A stretch of 64,000 bases of DNA from Onchocerca volvulus (GCA_000499405.2 HG738138.1:17529119-17593118); one strand, 5' to 3'; shown: positions 1-13,420, counted from the stretch's first letter. Numbers and translations: made by a program. The notes: generated by a model not told the origin, from the sequence alone.

Positions 1-3000
1 CTTGTTTGTGGCAAGTCTGAATAATGATAATGTCACGGTGGATATTTATTCCGAAAACTATGGCAATAGTAAGCATACAGAGCTTGATAAAAGAGCAGCA
101 AAAAATGGGGAAACTAAGGTTATGTTACCAAGTTTTTCTATTTTTTTTGATAAAGTTTAAGAGATGAAGTGGTGGTGTGATTTTATTGTTCAGAAGTTAT
201 GCTGAATTAGATTTGGTCTTCTCATTTACACCAATTATCTTCCTAGGTTAATTTTACTTGTGCTGAATACTGGTTGTGGATTAAATTAAGTACCAAAACA
301 AATAAATCAAAGATAAGATGTACAATGAAAATGAAATATTTTATATTTCATTTACATTGAATATTTACTGTGTCATTTATTAAGGTCCAAAATGTTTGCA
401 CCGCTATTCGAGAATATATTTTGAATCTCGATGATACTCTTATTACTAATTTGTATACTACTGTTATATCGACGTATTTGAAAGAGCAGCCTCCGCAGAT
501 TTCTAAAGCTCTATCAGCATTGCGGGAACAATCTTTGAAATGTAAAAATGAAGTGTTTTTAATATATTAGTAGGAGGTTCCGCTCCATAAAAACTTTAAA
601 ACTGAGTTGGAATTTGACTAGTTTGGGGAAACTGATTATTGCAGAATTAATTGCTAAAGAAAAAAAGTGAAATTCAATTTCCTGAGAATACTATCTTGTC
701 TATTTTCTTTTACTTCTTCCAACAAAAAGTTAGATTTTACTTTTTATTATTTCTTTATTTCATTTAAAATCTTTTTGATCCTCTCAGCGAGTTAGAAATT
801 ACTTCTAATTTATGATGTCCCATTCAACGTAGATTGGTAAATTCTTTGTAAATTCATCTTTTTTTAGTATCTAATGGAACGGAATTGGAAAAAAAGTGGA
901 TTGCTTATGTATCTTTGCTTGTTCCTAATGAAAATCTATTCAATGTAGCACTATCAACATATGATTTAAATTTAGCACTTGTTGTTGCACAAAATTCTCA
1001 GATGGTAAAGTTTTATATTATATGTTAACATTACTTTCTGTAAGCTCCGCTGCTGTAGATTATGGTGTTGTTTAATTGCTTCGTTTTATTTGAAATTTTT
1101 TAATTTATTACCATCAGATGCTCAGGCTTAGGTGCGTAGAGTGCCATTACAAGTCATTACAAATTAGTTTTACTTTACGTACTAGTATTTTGCATATTGA
1201 TTGTGCTCACAGTATTTAATTTTTTAGGATCCGAAGGAATATTTATCACTGTTAACAAATTTTCAAGCCCATTCTCCTCCTTCATATCAGAAATCTAAAA
1301 TCGATATATATTTGGGGTTGTTCCAACGAGCCATTAGAAATCTGTCGGAGTTAGATGATTGTTGGGATGAAGCAGCTGAAATAATCAAACGACAGAATTT
1401 ATATGCAGAAGCTCTAGCAGTGTATCGGGGAAAGAAAACCTATCTGGTATGTATTTTTAAAATTCTGTTTTGACAAGGCTGTTCAAAAAACTATTAATCC
1501 ATTGTATTATCAGGATAGCGAAAAGACAGGTTTTAGAAATGCAGATAACTTGCTACATTTGTTTGTAAAGGACTTGACCGTACGTTCTGGAATATTTGGT
1601 TGTCTCGAGTAAATTTATGGATAATGCGATTCTGATACGATTTTTTCTGATATTTTGATACGACTTTTTTCCATATCAGATTCATAATTTTGGTTGTTTT
1701 ACTGTGACTGATTGCTTTGTAATGGAAGTTGATATCTGTTTCATAAAATTAAATCATATTAATTAACTACTCATTGAAGCGAAATCATATGAATAAGAAT
1801 TAATGATAATTTAGAAAACGTGCGAGTTATGCGCCAGTCATTTGATGAATAAACGACGTTTTGAAGAAGCTGCATTGTTGTTTAAACGCGCAAATAATAT
1901 AGCTCTGGCATTGCAGTGCTATCAAAGTGCTCAAAACTGGAAAGGGATTATAGAATGTGGGCAAATCTTGGATGTAGAAAGGGAGGTGTTAAACAATTTG
2001 CTCCAAAAGATGATTCCGCATTTTGAGAACAAAAGGAATTTTATGAATATCGCTAAAATCTTATCATTCATGGATAAGGAGGTATGAGAAAACGATTCAA
2101 CTTGATAATATCAAATAATGATTCAATCTTGCTGTGAACTGTTATAAAGAATTTTATAATTTGCGATGTTGCTACTTAGTCTTACCAGTTGAGGTATACT
2201 GCTCAGGTAATGGACGAATCGTTCTGTAGTAGAACCAGAAAGAAAAGGATCCATTTTGTACGGCCCTTATGATTTGGTAAATTAATATGTAGACAACAAA
2301 GCATAGAAAGAAATTTGTATGGTATAAATGTAAGATCTTAAAGGACAGAAATTTTTCTTTTTTTTTTTTTTTTTCAGTCTAATAAGGCACAAATAGTGGA
2401 ATATTACTGTAAGGCGGACGCTTGGGAATTTGCCATGAATCTTGCTTTCGGGAACGAAGGTAACTTTTTCCAAAACACCATGCCAAATATTCCAAAGCAT
2501 ATTTATATATATATTTATTTAAAACTGGCGTTTTATTTTACATGTTTATTTATGGGTCTATAAATAAATGTATATAAGCAAAACAGAATTTTGATATTAA
2601 CATCGTTATTTTTTACAGAATTAATAGATATTGTTTCTAAAATGGCTTCCATTCGTTGCGAACAAATTTTGCAAGCTATAGAAAATTGGAGGAATTCATT
2701 GGAACAATATTGTTGTCGTTTGGAAATAGTACGACAAAATAAAAAAAATTCGCTGAAAGCAGCTGTCAAGCGATTTGAGGATCAAGAATTATCAATGTCA
2801 GAAGTAGGTTTTTTTCTTTTTGAAATTAATTTTGAAGATAATACGGCTTGGTGAATTGTTGGTACTATAACTGAAATTAATTCTTGGATGCTATTACTAT
2901 CTATTCTTACTTAATTTGCGGTTAAATAATATAGCATTTATTTTTTTAAGTAACACTGGACAAAAAGTAATTATTTTTCAAGTAACACTGAAGCTATCAT

Positions 3001-4510
3001 ATTTTAATTTAAAATTTTTAAAAAATTCAAGTGGTAATCATTAAAAAAATAGACTTTCGTTTAGGTTTTCAGCGAAACATCCACTACAGTGAGTGATATA
3101 TCGAAGATATCAACAGCTTCTAAGATATCAGCTTCAGCTCGCCGCCGAAAACATGTCGAAAAGTTAGTGATTTTTTTTTTTCATTAATGACCGAATAGGA
3201 ATTGATACTTCATCAGTTTTTTACATAGTTTATGTAAAAAATATTAAGTAAAAGAGACATAGAGAAAGAGAGACATAGAAAAGTCGCTCGCTTTAAGCAA
3301 GCGACTTTTAAGAAAAGATTTTAGTTTTCCTATCGCTATTCTTTGTTTTTTTCATGGTAAGACCCAGCAAAAAAACTGCCATCATTCAAATTTTCATTTA
3401 CTGCAGGACTATGTTTTCTTTGATTATACAACAATTCTGGTTCATTCAATAAGCTGGAGACTTGATATTTTAATAACTCGTCTAATTAAAGGAAAATTTT
3501 TTGTGATCACAGAATTTTTGTACAGTCCAAACCATATTTCATGATCGTCAGTAAAATAGCATTCAAGGTCATAATACCCACATTCTTATATCGTTTGCGT
3601 TTCATGATCTCGAATGCTATTTTTATTGTTATCATTATGACAAATGGTGGTTCATATTACATATGATTCTACTATCATTTACGAAATTTTTATATGCTGT
3701 TAAAGAAAGAAAAAAGTGCTGAAGGAAGGTACGCAGTACGAAGATGCAGCGCTTTTGAATGCTTTGAAAGATATTATTTCACTTATCGATTCTCAACAAG
3801 GTGTTTTTTAATTTTTATTTAATTTTTTTTATTCAAAACAATCTTTCGCTTTTTAACCATATGATTTCAAGAAAGAACCAGGTACTCTCACATTCATTTT
3901 AGTTTCTAGGAAACAAATTGAACAACTATTCTGAAATCAAATGCATTCCAGTGGACCTTTTGCGTTATATCTCATCTAGCACCAAGTTTTGCCGAATTCC
4001 AAGTAGTTATCAATTACTATTTACCTTTCTTTCAGATGAACTAATCCTCCTACTACCTACTTTAGTAGCTGTCGACGCCGTTGAAGAGGCACGAGCCTTG
4101 CAAATCCAGTTTCTTACCTTGATAAAACTTGCTCACAAAATACTTGGAATAGCTTGGCCTACTTATCTTTTTCCACACATGATACCAGGACCTCTAAGAG
4201 AAATCGTGCGTTAAACTTAAGAATTTTGAAGTCTTTTTTGTGATTTTATGAAATACCATTATTCTCTTCTAATTGTCCTATTCCCATAGTAAACGAGAAA
4301 TTTTTTTTAGTATCGTGATGAGTGCGGCATTATCAGACTTCCGGAAGAAAACAACATGCCAAGTAGGATACCTCTTGGTAAGTTACGAAACCATTTGTAT
4401 AATAAATATGATGGCACACTTTTTTTTGCGCAGACGTCAGTCGGAGATTTTGTTTTGAAGTGAGGTGCCGCGTCAAAACTTCAGGTGGGCGGTTCATACT
4501 GTTTGAATAA
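1..4510 (+). CDS. elp-1: Elongator complex protein 1 (ELP1/IKAP), C-terminal part, 5' end outside window
   Basis: ELP1 is the scaffold subunit of the Elongator complex, which modifies wobble uridines of tRNAs. Twelve exons fit in one continuous frame: <1-118, 385-541, 868-1004, 1228-1446, 1815-2081, 2378-2459, 2619-2803, 3065-3162, 3706-3800, 3910-4205, 4311-4377, 4434-4510, giving about 598 residues of a protein of roughly 1,300. Family landmarks seen are VCTAIREYI, STYDLNLALVVAQNSQ followed by DPKEYL, the helical-repeat segment ASHLMNKRRFEEAALLF, EYYCKADAWEFAMNLA, and the basic patch SARRRKHVEK next to KKVLKEG, which matches the conserved basic region of ELP1. The frame runs past a possible stop at 4212-4214 if the GTGCGT donor at 4206 is used; two short final exons then restore an ELP1-like end (PSRIPL-DVSRRF). 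The last three exons are the least certain part. The N-terminal WD40 half lies to the left of the window. Confidence 0.9.
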
Positions 4511-5012
4511 GAATAAAACATAGAGAAGCACAGACAAACATATTTTTATTTTCAGAATCAGAATTGATGCGACCGCAGATTAGGAATGTTCTGTGGCAAC
4601 TTGAAATTTGCTCTTGAGTTCATTTTACTGTTTTTTAGTATGTTAATTGAGAGCATTAAATGTTCTTTTCATATTCTGTAGTAAATACACATAAATTAAT
4701 TTCACAAGCACAATATAAGTCATCGGATCAGAAACAGAGATCAAATCGAGAAGAGAGGCCTTTAAGCCTATAAATATTCGTCCAAGATTCATGCTGAGTA
4801 TAATTCCTATTTGCTTCAAAGGGATAGATTCGGCAGTTCCAGTGAATTTATCGGCCGCCATGCAATAATTCATACAAACATGATGATGGTCCGTGAACGT
4901 TCCTAAATGCCTCTGAGTCTGCTGAATAGAAACTAGTTTTCTTTAAACTTCAGAAAAAAGTAAACGAAGCAATGACCATCGCAAGCATTATTCGCTTTTC
5001 AAATGATAAAAA
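4511..5012. other. Intergenic, between convergent 3' ends of ELP1 and WDR74
   Basis: About 500 bp of AT-rich sequence between two stop codons facing each other. No further coding exon was seen; it probably holds both 3' UTRs. Confidence 0.6.
4512..4517 (+). terminator. Poly(A) signal AATAAA after ELP1
   Basis: A canonical AATAAA starts two bases after the inferred ELP1 stop codon at 4508-4510. A 3' UTR this short is unusual but supports the gene ending here. Confidence 0.4.
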
Positions 5013-8000
5013 CTAAATAATGCGGAATAATTTTTTTGACGGAAGTAAGACTGCTGTCTCATCAGCACTTTCGTTTTTCCTCTTCGGCCTTGTTATCAGC
5101 TTTTTTCGTTTCGAAGTGTCTGACTTCGTAACATCACTTTTTCGTTTCATTCTCGAAGATTTTGATTTCTTGATCACTTTCTCGAGATCGTCTTCCTGCA
5201 ATATGAAATTAAAATCAGAGACAAATGACAAAACGAGGAAGAAGTAAGTTTGCCCCTTTCCATTACGTCAATTCCTTATTCAAAATTTAGATTGCTGGTA
5301 TACAAATCTACATCCACTGAATTTGAAGGCTTTCCCCCTGTCCAATAAAATCCTTGATTCTAATAACTCTACATAAATTCGGTTTGTCTCCAAAATCTAT
5401 AAATTGATCCGAAATAATCGCAAAGACATACTCTCGACTTCCTCTTCAATTCTCTTTCTTTAGTCTGTTTCATATCATTCCATAAAGCTTCATCCTCACT
5501 ACTTTCACTGTAATCACTTTCCTAAAGAAGTGATTTGACTGCCAAAAAATTTTCTAAATCATTAAAAATGATGCTAAACAGATAGCCGCATATACAGCTT
5601 CCAACTATATCTCTTTAAAATCACTGATCTTGTAAAGTTATCAAGCAAAATTATTACCACTAAGAAATAACGACATCTCAACTTTTAACATGATTTTAAT
5701 TAAAAATTAATATATAAGTTATTCCAATTTTTCACCTCCATCTTGGTCTCATCATCATGATTTTCCACTTTTTTTTTGCTTTCATCCTCGTTATTAAGGA
5801 AGGAAAGTCTATCACGTAGCAAAATTCGATTCAAACGAGCTTTGCAGTAGATCTGAAAACATGCAAAATAATTTGAAAGCACTGTTCAAAAAATAAAAGT
5901 AAATTATCTGATATTGCAAATAAATCTAAATCAAAACTTCAGCAAATGACCTGTCTTACTGTTCGCTTGCAAAAAAATTCTTGTCGCTAAATTGATCTCA
6001 AAATGTATAAAATCAATAAGAACCGAACTTCGATTTGAAAAATAAGACAAGAAAAACTAGATGTCAAACCAATGGAAATCCTCAACCTCAAATTGTATCG
6101 ATAATTTTATGGATATGGATTGCAGTATTAAAGAAGTTAAAGCTTGAACAACTGCTCTAAAAAAATTAAGATCAGGAAATATTAATGACCTTTTTGACAA
6201 GCTTTTTTGAGTTTAATTCATGCAGCCTCACGAATCGATCAAGAGAACAAGAAGCGATATATTCAGCTGATTGATGTGCATCAATTCCACTGACAGAACC
6301 AGCACAACCCTTATATTTACATACCATATGTACTGAAAAAGACGAAGCAAACATAAATTAATCAGAAAAGGGATTCCCTTACGGAAATTCTCGCAAAGAG
6401 AAATAAAAATTGTCTAAAAATTTTCTTCCGTCCTATATCCTGTTATGACGTTCTATTTCCAAAGGAACCGTTGTTACTACTACAACATCTGATTGCTAGT
6501 TTCCTTTTTAATTCTTCTGCGTACATTTTTTCATGAATTATTAAAAATCGAAAATGAAAGAAAAACAACTGAAGTTTACTTTTATTTCGTAAATCAAATA
6601 ATCCTATATCACCACGAGTATTGCCAGCAACTATCTGCATTTCGTTTCGACACAAAGACATCGCCGTCAGTGGCTCTTCTGCCCACTCCATTTCCTTCAC
6701 CGGCCTCCGCTGTGTACGTGGATCATAAAGTCTTATCTACAAGTAAAAATTCAAACTAGTAATTTGCAAAGATCACGCTGTTACAAAAATTAATTCGCGT
6801 CTCTGACCATTATCCGAGTGATTTGATTTCCTGATTAAAGGAAGTTAATTGCATTCTTCCATCAAACCGCTACTATGACAATCTATTTCTCAGTTATAAC
6901 AATCACATGGTAGAAACATCAAGTTAAAAAGATTCACGATAGCAACCAGTAAACTATATTTCACTTATAGTTTGATGGATATTACTGTGAATCTTTTTTC
7001 ACTTGTTGTAGTAGTATGAATCGCTCAATTTTTGATTTCTGTGGAAACTTATTAGATAAATATCCCATTTCTTGAATATTATCTCGTTTTAACCAATACC
7101 ATATGGTAATAACACGCACCCAAAAAACAAAAGTTCGTCAAATTATAGAAATTCAAAAAAATTTTTTGAAAATTCGAAAAAAAAGAAGCATGTCTATTAA
7201 TTACCTGATGCTTACCAGTGACTGTTACAATATTTTGCGATTTCGGTATAAACCGTATGTCATTAATCCATATTGGAACTCTAAGCTGCAGTTCATCTGG
7301 TCGTACGTTTTTGGCAATAAAAATTTTTTCTCCTTTTTCTATATCCCATATTTTTAAGGGATTCTCTTTACCACCGGTTGCATAATTTCCTTCTTGTTCA
7401 CAGTTGGGTACCATTACGATCAGATTATTTCCTGCGTTCAATTCCTTAATTACTTCTCCAGACGGCGAAGAAACAGAAAGTTCGCCAGATTCAACTGCTG
7501 ATATGTATGTACCCCTAAAAAATAGTTATCCGATTCCAATATTTTCGAAAACTGTCAAATCAATAACTGATAAAAATGAAGTTCTGAATTACTACTAATT
7601 TTCGTGTAACAATCTCAAATAGAAGAAAGAGAGCGGTAGAAATGTGGTAGAAGAAATACTAAATCAAACTGATTTGAAACAAATAATGATTCTGAAAAAC
7701 TTCCAGAAATCTTCCAGGGATTATAATTTAAATAACTTATTTGAAAAGCACTATTTCCTCCAAATGATTTTCTACGATACAGTAGATTAGTTCTTTGATT
7801 TTCCTTGAATTTTAATGGCAATGCAAGTAAACAACATACACTGCAGTCCTTCTGATTCCCTTAACTGCACCAGTGCCATTTCCCAAAGTAAAAAGTGTCG
7901 TATATGCGTTCGAAGTTGTATCAAACAATCTTAACTGCTTATCCATTTGGACTGTTAGCAACTCAGTCTAAAAATAAATTAATACTAACACTATAACATA

Positions 8001-8531
8001 CAAACATCTAAAACTAATTTCAACAAAATCTTAAATCAAGATTAGATGCCATAAAAATAATCCCTCACTTGATCCTCACTCGCCCAACTCATACAAGTTA
8101 TTTCATCTTGCTTTGGCTTTAATGAAGCAATCTGATTTATATTACTGAACGCGTTGTCCTTGAAAGAAATACCTGAAATTGGCTTCATATAATCACCATT
8201 CAAATAAACAATTATTTCTTTTAAACCGTTTCAGATTGCTGCCTTAGGAAGCTTGTAAAAATATAGTACGATTTAATATCTATTTCCATCGACTGACAAC
8301 TAATAGGCCTTATTAAGCCAAGAAAGATAAAAGAGTAAAAACAGCGTCAATTGATTACGACATAAACAATCCCAATTGTATTTTTGACAAACATATTACA
8401 GCACTAACTTCAATCCCCTACCCTTGAACACAATAGTTTGTTCTTGATTAACACCATGAACTATACGAAACTTTTAATTGTTTTGGCCTACCTTTCAAAG
8501 CACCAGTCGATGCACCAACAAAACAATCCAT
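5013..8531 (-). CDS. wdr-74: WD repeat protein 74 / NSA1-type ribosome biogenesis factor
   Basis: WDR74 (yeast Nsa1) is a nucleolar WD40 protein needed for 60S subunit maturation. Nine exons join in frame on the minus strand: 8492-8531, 8069-8172, 7840-7967, 7205-7514, 6580-6736, 6190-6332, 5736-5852, 5432-5521, 5013-5195, for 423 residues (human about 385). The start MDCFVGASTGALK matches the family opening. Signature blocks are YATGGKENPLKIWDIE, AKNVRPDELQLRVPIW, IRLYDPRTQRRPVKE, IVAGNTRGDIGLFDLR and CSLDRFVRLHEL, that is, a WD40 propeller over about residues 1-310. The C-terminal 110 residues are acidic then strongly Lys/Arg-rich (KKSKSSRMKRK), typical of the nucleolar tail of this family. 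The donor of the exon ending at 6190 (GTCATT) is non-consensus. Its 5' end lies about 500 bp from the rpl-20 stop, and both genes read leftwards. Confidence 0.92.
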
Positions 8532-9029
8532 CCTGCCAAAAATTAGAACTGCAATTTTAAGAATATGTTAAATACCAGACATCAATGCAGAAAGGCGTTC
8601 CTCCGCACAACTCTAGATCTGGAATTCTAGATCTCACTTATCAAAATAACGAAAATTTTTCTGGGTAAAAAAAGTACTTTGGAAACAAAAAAAGATCTTC
8701 CGGCACCAGTGAAGTACGACTTCACCTCTTTCGACTCAACTTCCCCACTTCCATTTCATAAATTTTTGAACGCAAAGATATTTTTAACTAGAAAAATCTG
8801 AAAGCAACCAATATTATCTTCTAAATAAATAACGAGATATACTTTGAGATACTTAAACATAATCCAGTTCATATCACCAAGTCATTTTCAAAAATCGGCA
8901 AATTATTCAAATGAAATGATGTGAAAAGATATGAATCAGATATATTCTGAACAATTTTTCTTCCAGATATTTCTGTATGTGACGAATTTAAAACTCCTTT
9001 ATTCTTACAACAATAACAAAACAACATAT
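8532..9029. other. Intergenic, upstream of WDR74 and downstream of rpl-20
   Basis: About 500 bp with no recognised exon. It contains a short self-complementary stretch around 8612-8637 built from repeated CTAGATCT and a minus-strand AATAAA for rpl-20 at 8998-9003. It presumably includes the wdr-74 promoter. Confidence 0.5.
8998..9003 (-). terminator. Poly(A) signal AATAAA after rpl-20
   Basis: Minus-strand AATAAA (TTTATT on the plus strand) about 26 bases past the rpl-20 stop codon, a normal distance for a compact nematode 3' UTR. Confidence 0.5.
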
Positions 9030-10267
9030 TTATGCGAAATGTGTTCTTGGACGACGGGTGGTAAAGACAGCAGCATTTCTTCTCTTTGCAATGCGATGTG
9101 GTAGTGGGAAACAAATCTTCGAACTGTGATATTGTTTAACGGCCGCTCGCTTACAATCAGATGCTTTAATCACTTGTACTTTGATGATCTACAAATAAAT
9201 ACAAATATTTATTTTTCAATTCCAAGATACAGCTGCAAATAGCTTCCGGAATGTATAGTGTGAGAGAAAAGCCAAAACTCGCTAATCTGCCCATTTTACC
9301 AATCATTATTAAAGCTATTAATGATTATGTAACTGAATTACAAATTCTTTCCGCAAATTAAATCAGAAAAAAACCTGGATTCGATCCGCCTGTGCCCGAT
9401 GACGTGCACCCATATCTCGATAACATTGTGTTACGGCTCCAGCAACAGTATTGTCTCGGTATTCACGGTACATATTGTGATGATTTGTGCGTGAGTCGTA
9501 CCGAAGCCAAATACCGTAATTTTTGATGTGGCCTGGTCTTTTTTCGAAAACCTATAAAGCTGTTGAAGAAACAAACAAGCTTGCTCTTTATCGAAGCAAT
9601 GCATCTGAATATCTGGAAACATTTATACACGCAATTAAGAACATGCCACGATAAACTCTGCCGTTTGCCAGATAATGCCGGAAAATCATCTTTTCGGCAG
9701 AACATGCTTTATGAATTTCATCAGATATTGATAAATTTATATTTGAAAGAAACTGCTTTCAAAAGACAAATAAATTCAGATACCAAAGTCTTGAAAGAAA
9801 AATCTTATCAATTATTAAAAAACAATAAAAGAGAGTGAAGCTAAGCAGTAATAGAGATTTTTTGGAAAAAAAAAAGCGACTTACTTCTTTGCATTCAAGA
9901 ATTTCTCCATTCGCTTTCTTTACTCGTCGTAGCATACTAGTAAAATACCAGAAACGAGACTTTGCAATCACATGGTTTGTAGCAAAGATTTGCATTTTAT
10001 AAATTGGTGGATTTTGTTCTTTCGCAGATGGTAACTTACGTCCAACCACGACGAACTCCCTCAGCTATAACGGAAAAATTTTTCCTGATATAAAAAACAA
10101 GAAACACGAAAATGAAATAAGACGGACAACTTTCTTCAATAATCAATTATCTTAAGCTTTTTATTGAACTCAATAAAAATTTTCAATAAAAAAGAATAGA
10201 AAAGATCATCAATTTATCGGATTCCACTAAAAGTATTTACCGTTTCTCCTTTGGCTTTCGTCGGCAT
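9030..10267 (-). CDS. rpl-20: 60S ribosomal protein eL20 (L18a)
   Basis: Cytosolic large-subunit ribosomal protein eL20, formerly L18a. Four exons join in frame: 10241-10267, 9885-10064, 9375-9551, 9030-9188, giving 180 residues, close to the usual family length. Diagnostic stretches are [66 protein letters not shown] and [10 protein letters not shown] at the C terminus. The first exon encodes only nine residues (MPTKAKGET), a common arrangement for ribosomal protein genes. The donor after exon 3 is GTTTTT rather than GTAAG. The gene is divergent from CCDC97 across a 1.2 kb spacer. Confidence 0.96.
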
Positions 10268-11456
10268 CTTCCACGATCCCTTAATTTTTAAGTATTATTC
10301 CAGGTTAAGCGTCTTATTAAATTTGCAGTCAGAAATCAACACGTAAATGACGCATACCACCCAATACTATGATTTATTACAGAGACAGCAATGACACAAA
10401 TAGGAAAAAGGATGAAAGACACTTCCACTTTAAAATTCTACTCATAGATCAATATCTGAGCAGCAAGAATCGCGAACAGAATCTAGTAATATCTAGCATA
10501 TTTCCCGTTTTAAAACAATTATGTATCAGATGCAATGATTAGATAGGATATTTTCAATCTTTCTTTCAAAATAAAAAAGTTAGGTCAACCTAATCACTAA
10601 TTTAGAATAAAATGGGGAAATTAACTGCTTTAAAACTATTTTTCAAAATTAATTATTTTTCCTGAATGAATCGAAACAGCAATTCTTAGCGCTCAAGAGT
10701 ATGAAATAAAAATGTACTGGTTTCAGCAGATCAAAAATAGTTATGCTGACTACTAGCTTCTACATAATAAGTCACTCAAATAGCTTAATCACCGAAATAT
10801 TCTATATTCTGCGAGAATCGCAATGTCTACATTCTGCTGCGTAACCAAAACATTCGATGGTTACGTGACGATTACGTCACTGAATATTTCGGTGATCAGG
10901 ACGCCTAAAATATAATCCCAAAAGAAAATTGCATAAAATAAAACCGCGTGAACAGTTCCGTAATGTACATTTCTACGCTTTCCCCACTTGAACAAAAAGA
11001 ACAGAAAGCCCAAAAACCTCACGCAACATTCAACACCAGCGTTACTGTCATCCTAAACATCTCGCAAATCGTGACACAAAATAATCCATCTCGATAGGCT
11101 ATTAGGTAAATCAAACCGCCACAACGAAATCTCTTTAGTCTCTTCCATCTCTCTGCTCTCGTTTCGTAACATCCTTTCGTCTGATTCTTTCCTGGTGATA
11201 TACCAAGTGTCATTTACGAGTGAAGTTGCGTGATTTATGCCAAAGCGATGGGTATTACGGAAAAGTTGACGGACTGTAAGTTTCTCTCTCCATTTTTCTT
11301 CGAAATATACGAGGAACCAACTGATGCAATTTGAATCCAACTTGCTTATTATATTCTGCTGTAAATCATGATTTAAATTTTGAATTCATAAAAATTTGAA
11401 CGGAATTTTGTAAAGTTGTTTCATCTTTCAAACTTTAAGTGAGGATAACGCCAAGT
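10268..11456. other. Divergent spacer between rpl-20 and the CCDC97 gene
   Basis: About 1.2 kb presumed to hold both promoters. Short minus-strand open frames at 11019-11340 resemble no family and overlap the expected CCDC97 promoter, so they were not called. A notable inverted repeat lies at 10788-10896 and is listed separately. Confidence 0.5.
10788..10896. repeat. 15-bp inverted repeat with nested CRE-like palindrome
   Basis: The 15-bp arm at 10788-10802 (ATCACCGAAATATTC) is exactly reverse-complemented at 10882-10896, with a 79-bp spacer. Inside the right half, GTGACG-ATTA-CGTCAC at 10865-10880 is a second perfect palindrome. It may be a MITE remnant or a regulatory element between the two divergent genes; no target-site duplication was identified. 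Confidence 0.6.
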
Positions 11457-13232
11457 ATGGATAGAATGATTGACAGAATTATATCACACGAAGATATCTT
11501 TTATCGGTCAGAGCAACGTGACATGCCTGATTTAACAATACAGGAAAAAAGGTTCAGATCAAAGAACATTCTTTTTTTTTAATTTCAAAATTTGATACTT
11601 AATCAGTGTAAATGAAAAACATTAAAAGAGACCAATATTTAACATTAAAGTATATGCAACATTTTAAAAAAATAAAATTGAATGAGAGGTAAGTTGGCAT
11701 GTAGCATAGAAATACATAGAGCTCGTAATTTAATACGTGTAAGTTTACATTACATAAGCAGTTAATTAATTATGTATTGGCGAAGTGTAGATAATGAAAG
11801 TATTTGCAGGAAATTGTTGGAAAATTTATATGTAGAGAACCCACACTTGTTCATGAGACGTTATCACAAATATCTAGCAGTAGAGGATTGTGGCTGTTTT
11901 GATCAGAATGATTATGAAATTCAATTTCATGTAAAAGCAATCATAGAAAGGTGTAAAGACAGGGATACCAAAAGGCGAAAGGTGCTTTCATATTTTGTTC
12001 ACGATTCTTTTTGAATAGATCGAAAAAATATTATTCTCTTTCGTATTCTTATTGAATTCGCTTTTATTAAGTCTTTGAAGTCATTTTTTTTTCTGTCGTT
12101 CTGATATTTTTCTTGACATGATAGTGTTATCACTGTTACAAATTTCTTTGTGCTGCACGTGATAAGCGGAAAATAATGCAACTTTTTAGCACTTTATACT
12201 TTTATAGAATGTGAAACTTCGTAATCAACGTTATGCAGAATTATTACGGTTAAAGAAGGAAACAGATTATTTTTCGGATAAGAAAATGCGAGAACGTGAA
12301 CCACTGTTATTTGAAAAAATGATTGGCAGGTTTTTATCTGAAGAAGAGCAGATCTATCTTAGGCCAACTATTGAAAATGAGTCACTCTCTGGTGTTTTTA
12401 TGCAATTTGAAGATTCCCAAATCATTTCAAATAGACGAGCTGCTCATTTAAATGAATGGAATGATTTTTTGAAGGTACTGAACTGTTTGTTTTTCATCAC
12501 TTTTCTCAAGTCTTAATTTTTTAAACCGGTTTTCGGATGAATTTGGTTTTTTATTTCCATACCACAACTTGATTATTTATAACGAAAGCTGGAAATTAAT
12601 TACATGATTACTGAAAACAGAATGAATACATTCTTCCCTGGATATCTTAATGTATATAATTTTTGTAGTATGATAGGAGAAATGCATCGAAGTTTGGTGA
12701 CTTAGTACAACATGCAAGGAGCCGATTCTGTGAAGACATCGAAAGTGGTAGTAACGATGAAATGAAGTCCGAAGATGACTGTGAAGAAGTCGTTAATGGT
12801 GATCTCAAACCAACTTCCAGCCGTAAGATGGAAGAAGAAATGATTTTGGAATCTTCAGATGAAGACTACGATCTAGAACAACTGAGAGCAGACTTCATTG
12901 ACCATATGGAGCAACGATTCTTAAGAGGTTTTGTTTACTTGTTTTCTCTTTTTTTTTTTTTTTTTTTTTCTTGGTGATTTGATTTCAAAGGGAATTTAGC
13001 CATGATTGGAGTGCAGCTTCTTTTGTTGTTTATTAGATTTTGATTCAAATATACTTGACTGTCCAAGTTTGAAATTTTAATTTCAACTAGAACTAAAAAA
13101 AGCTATACAAACGAAATTATAGGTGACGATATAGAATTTTATGATTACTCTCTTATCGATAACGTGATGACAAGGGAATATGAGAGGATGTACGATCGAG
13201 ATTTGGAGGATGCATATTTTGAAAATGATTAA
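11457..13232 (+). CDS. Coiled-coil domain-containing protein 97 homolog (CCDC97)
   Basis: CCDC97 is a conserved acidic eukaryotic protein reported to associate with the splicing factor SF3b; its biochemical role is poorly defined. Five exons join in frame: 11457-11551, 11810-11981, 12208-12474, 12669-12927, 13123-13232, for 300 residues (human 343). Seen in order: a short N-terminal helix and the motif RDMPDLTIQEKRK; NPHLFMRRYHKYL; the core RNQRYAELLRLKKETDYFS then REREPLLFEKMIGRFLSEEE, the strongest family signature; a long acidic, serine-rich linker (SEDDCEEVVNGD, ESSDEDYDLEQL); and a conserved acidic C terminus ending DLEDAYFEND. Donors GTTCAG (exon 1) and GTGCTT (exon 2) are non-consensus but are needed for frame continuity. 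Confidence 0.87.
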
Positions 13233-13414
13233 ATTAATCGTTTATGGAATCTTTCAAAGTTTTCGTTTGATGATTATATCGTTATATGTATACATATACG
13301 TTGCATTCAATGATTGAGTAATTGAGCTGTAGTGGATTATAGCGAATGTCATTTCAGTGTGATCACAAAGAGGTTATTCTAAAAATTTTAATCTTTTGCT
13401 TGTTACGATTATAT

Positions 13415-13420
13415 AATAAA
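13415..13420 (+). terminator. Poly(A) signal AATAAA after the CCDC97 gene
   Basis: AATAAA 183 bases past the CCDC97 stop codon and about 50 bases before the stop of the convergent neighbour, so the 3' UTRs probably overlap or nearly touch. Confidence 0.45.

Noticed and set aside
1515..1532. Possible extra ELP1 exon after TATTATCAG
   Set aside because: Its length breaks the frame, and joining 1446 directly to 1815 gives the spacing expected from ELP1 without any insert.
3279..3311. Short hairpin AAAAGTCGCTCGC / GCAAGCGACTTTT
   Set aside because: One mismatch, 13-bp arms, inside an ELP1 intron; not distinguishable from chance in a sequence this AT-rich.
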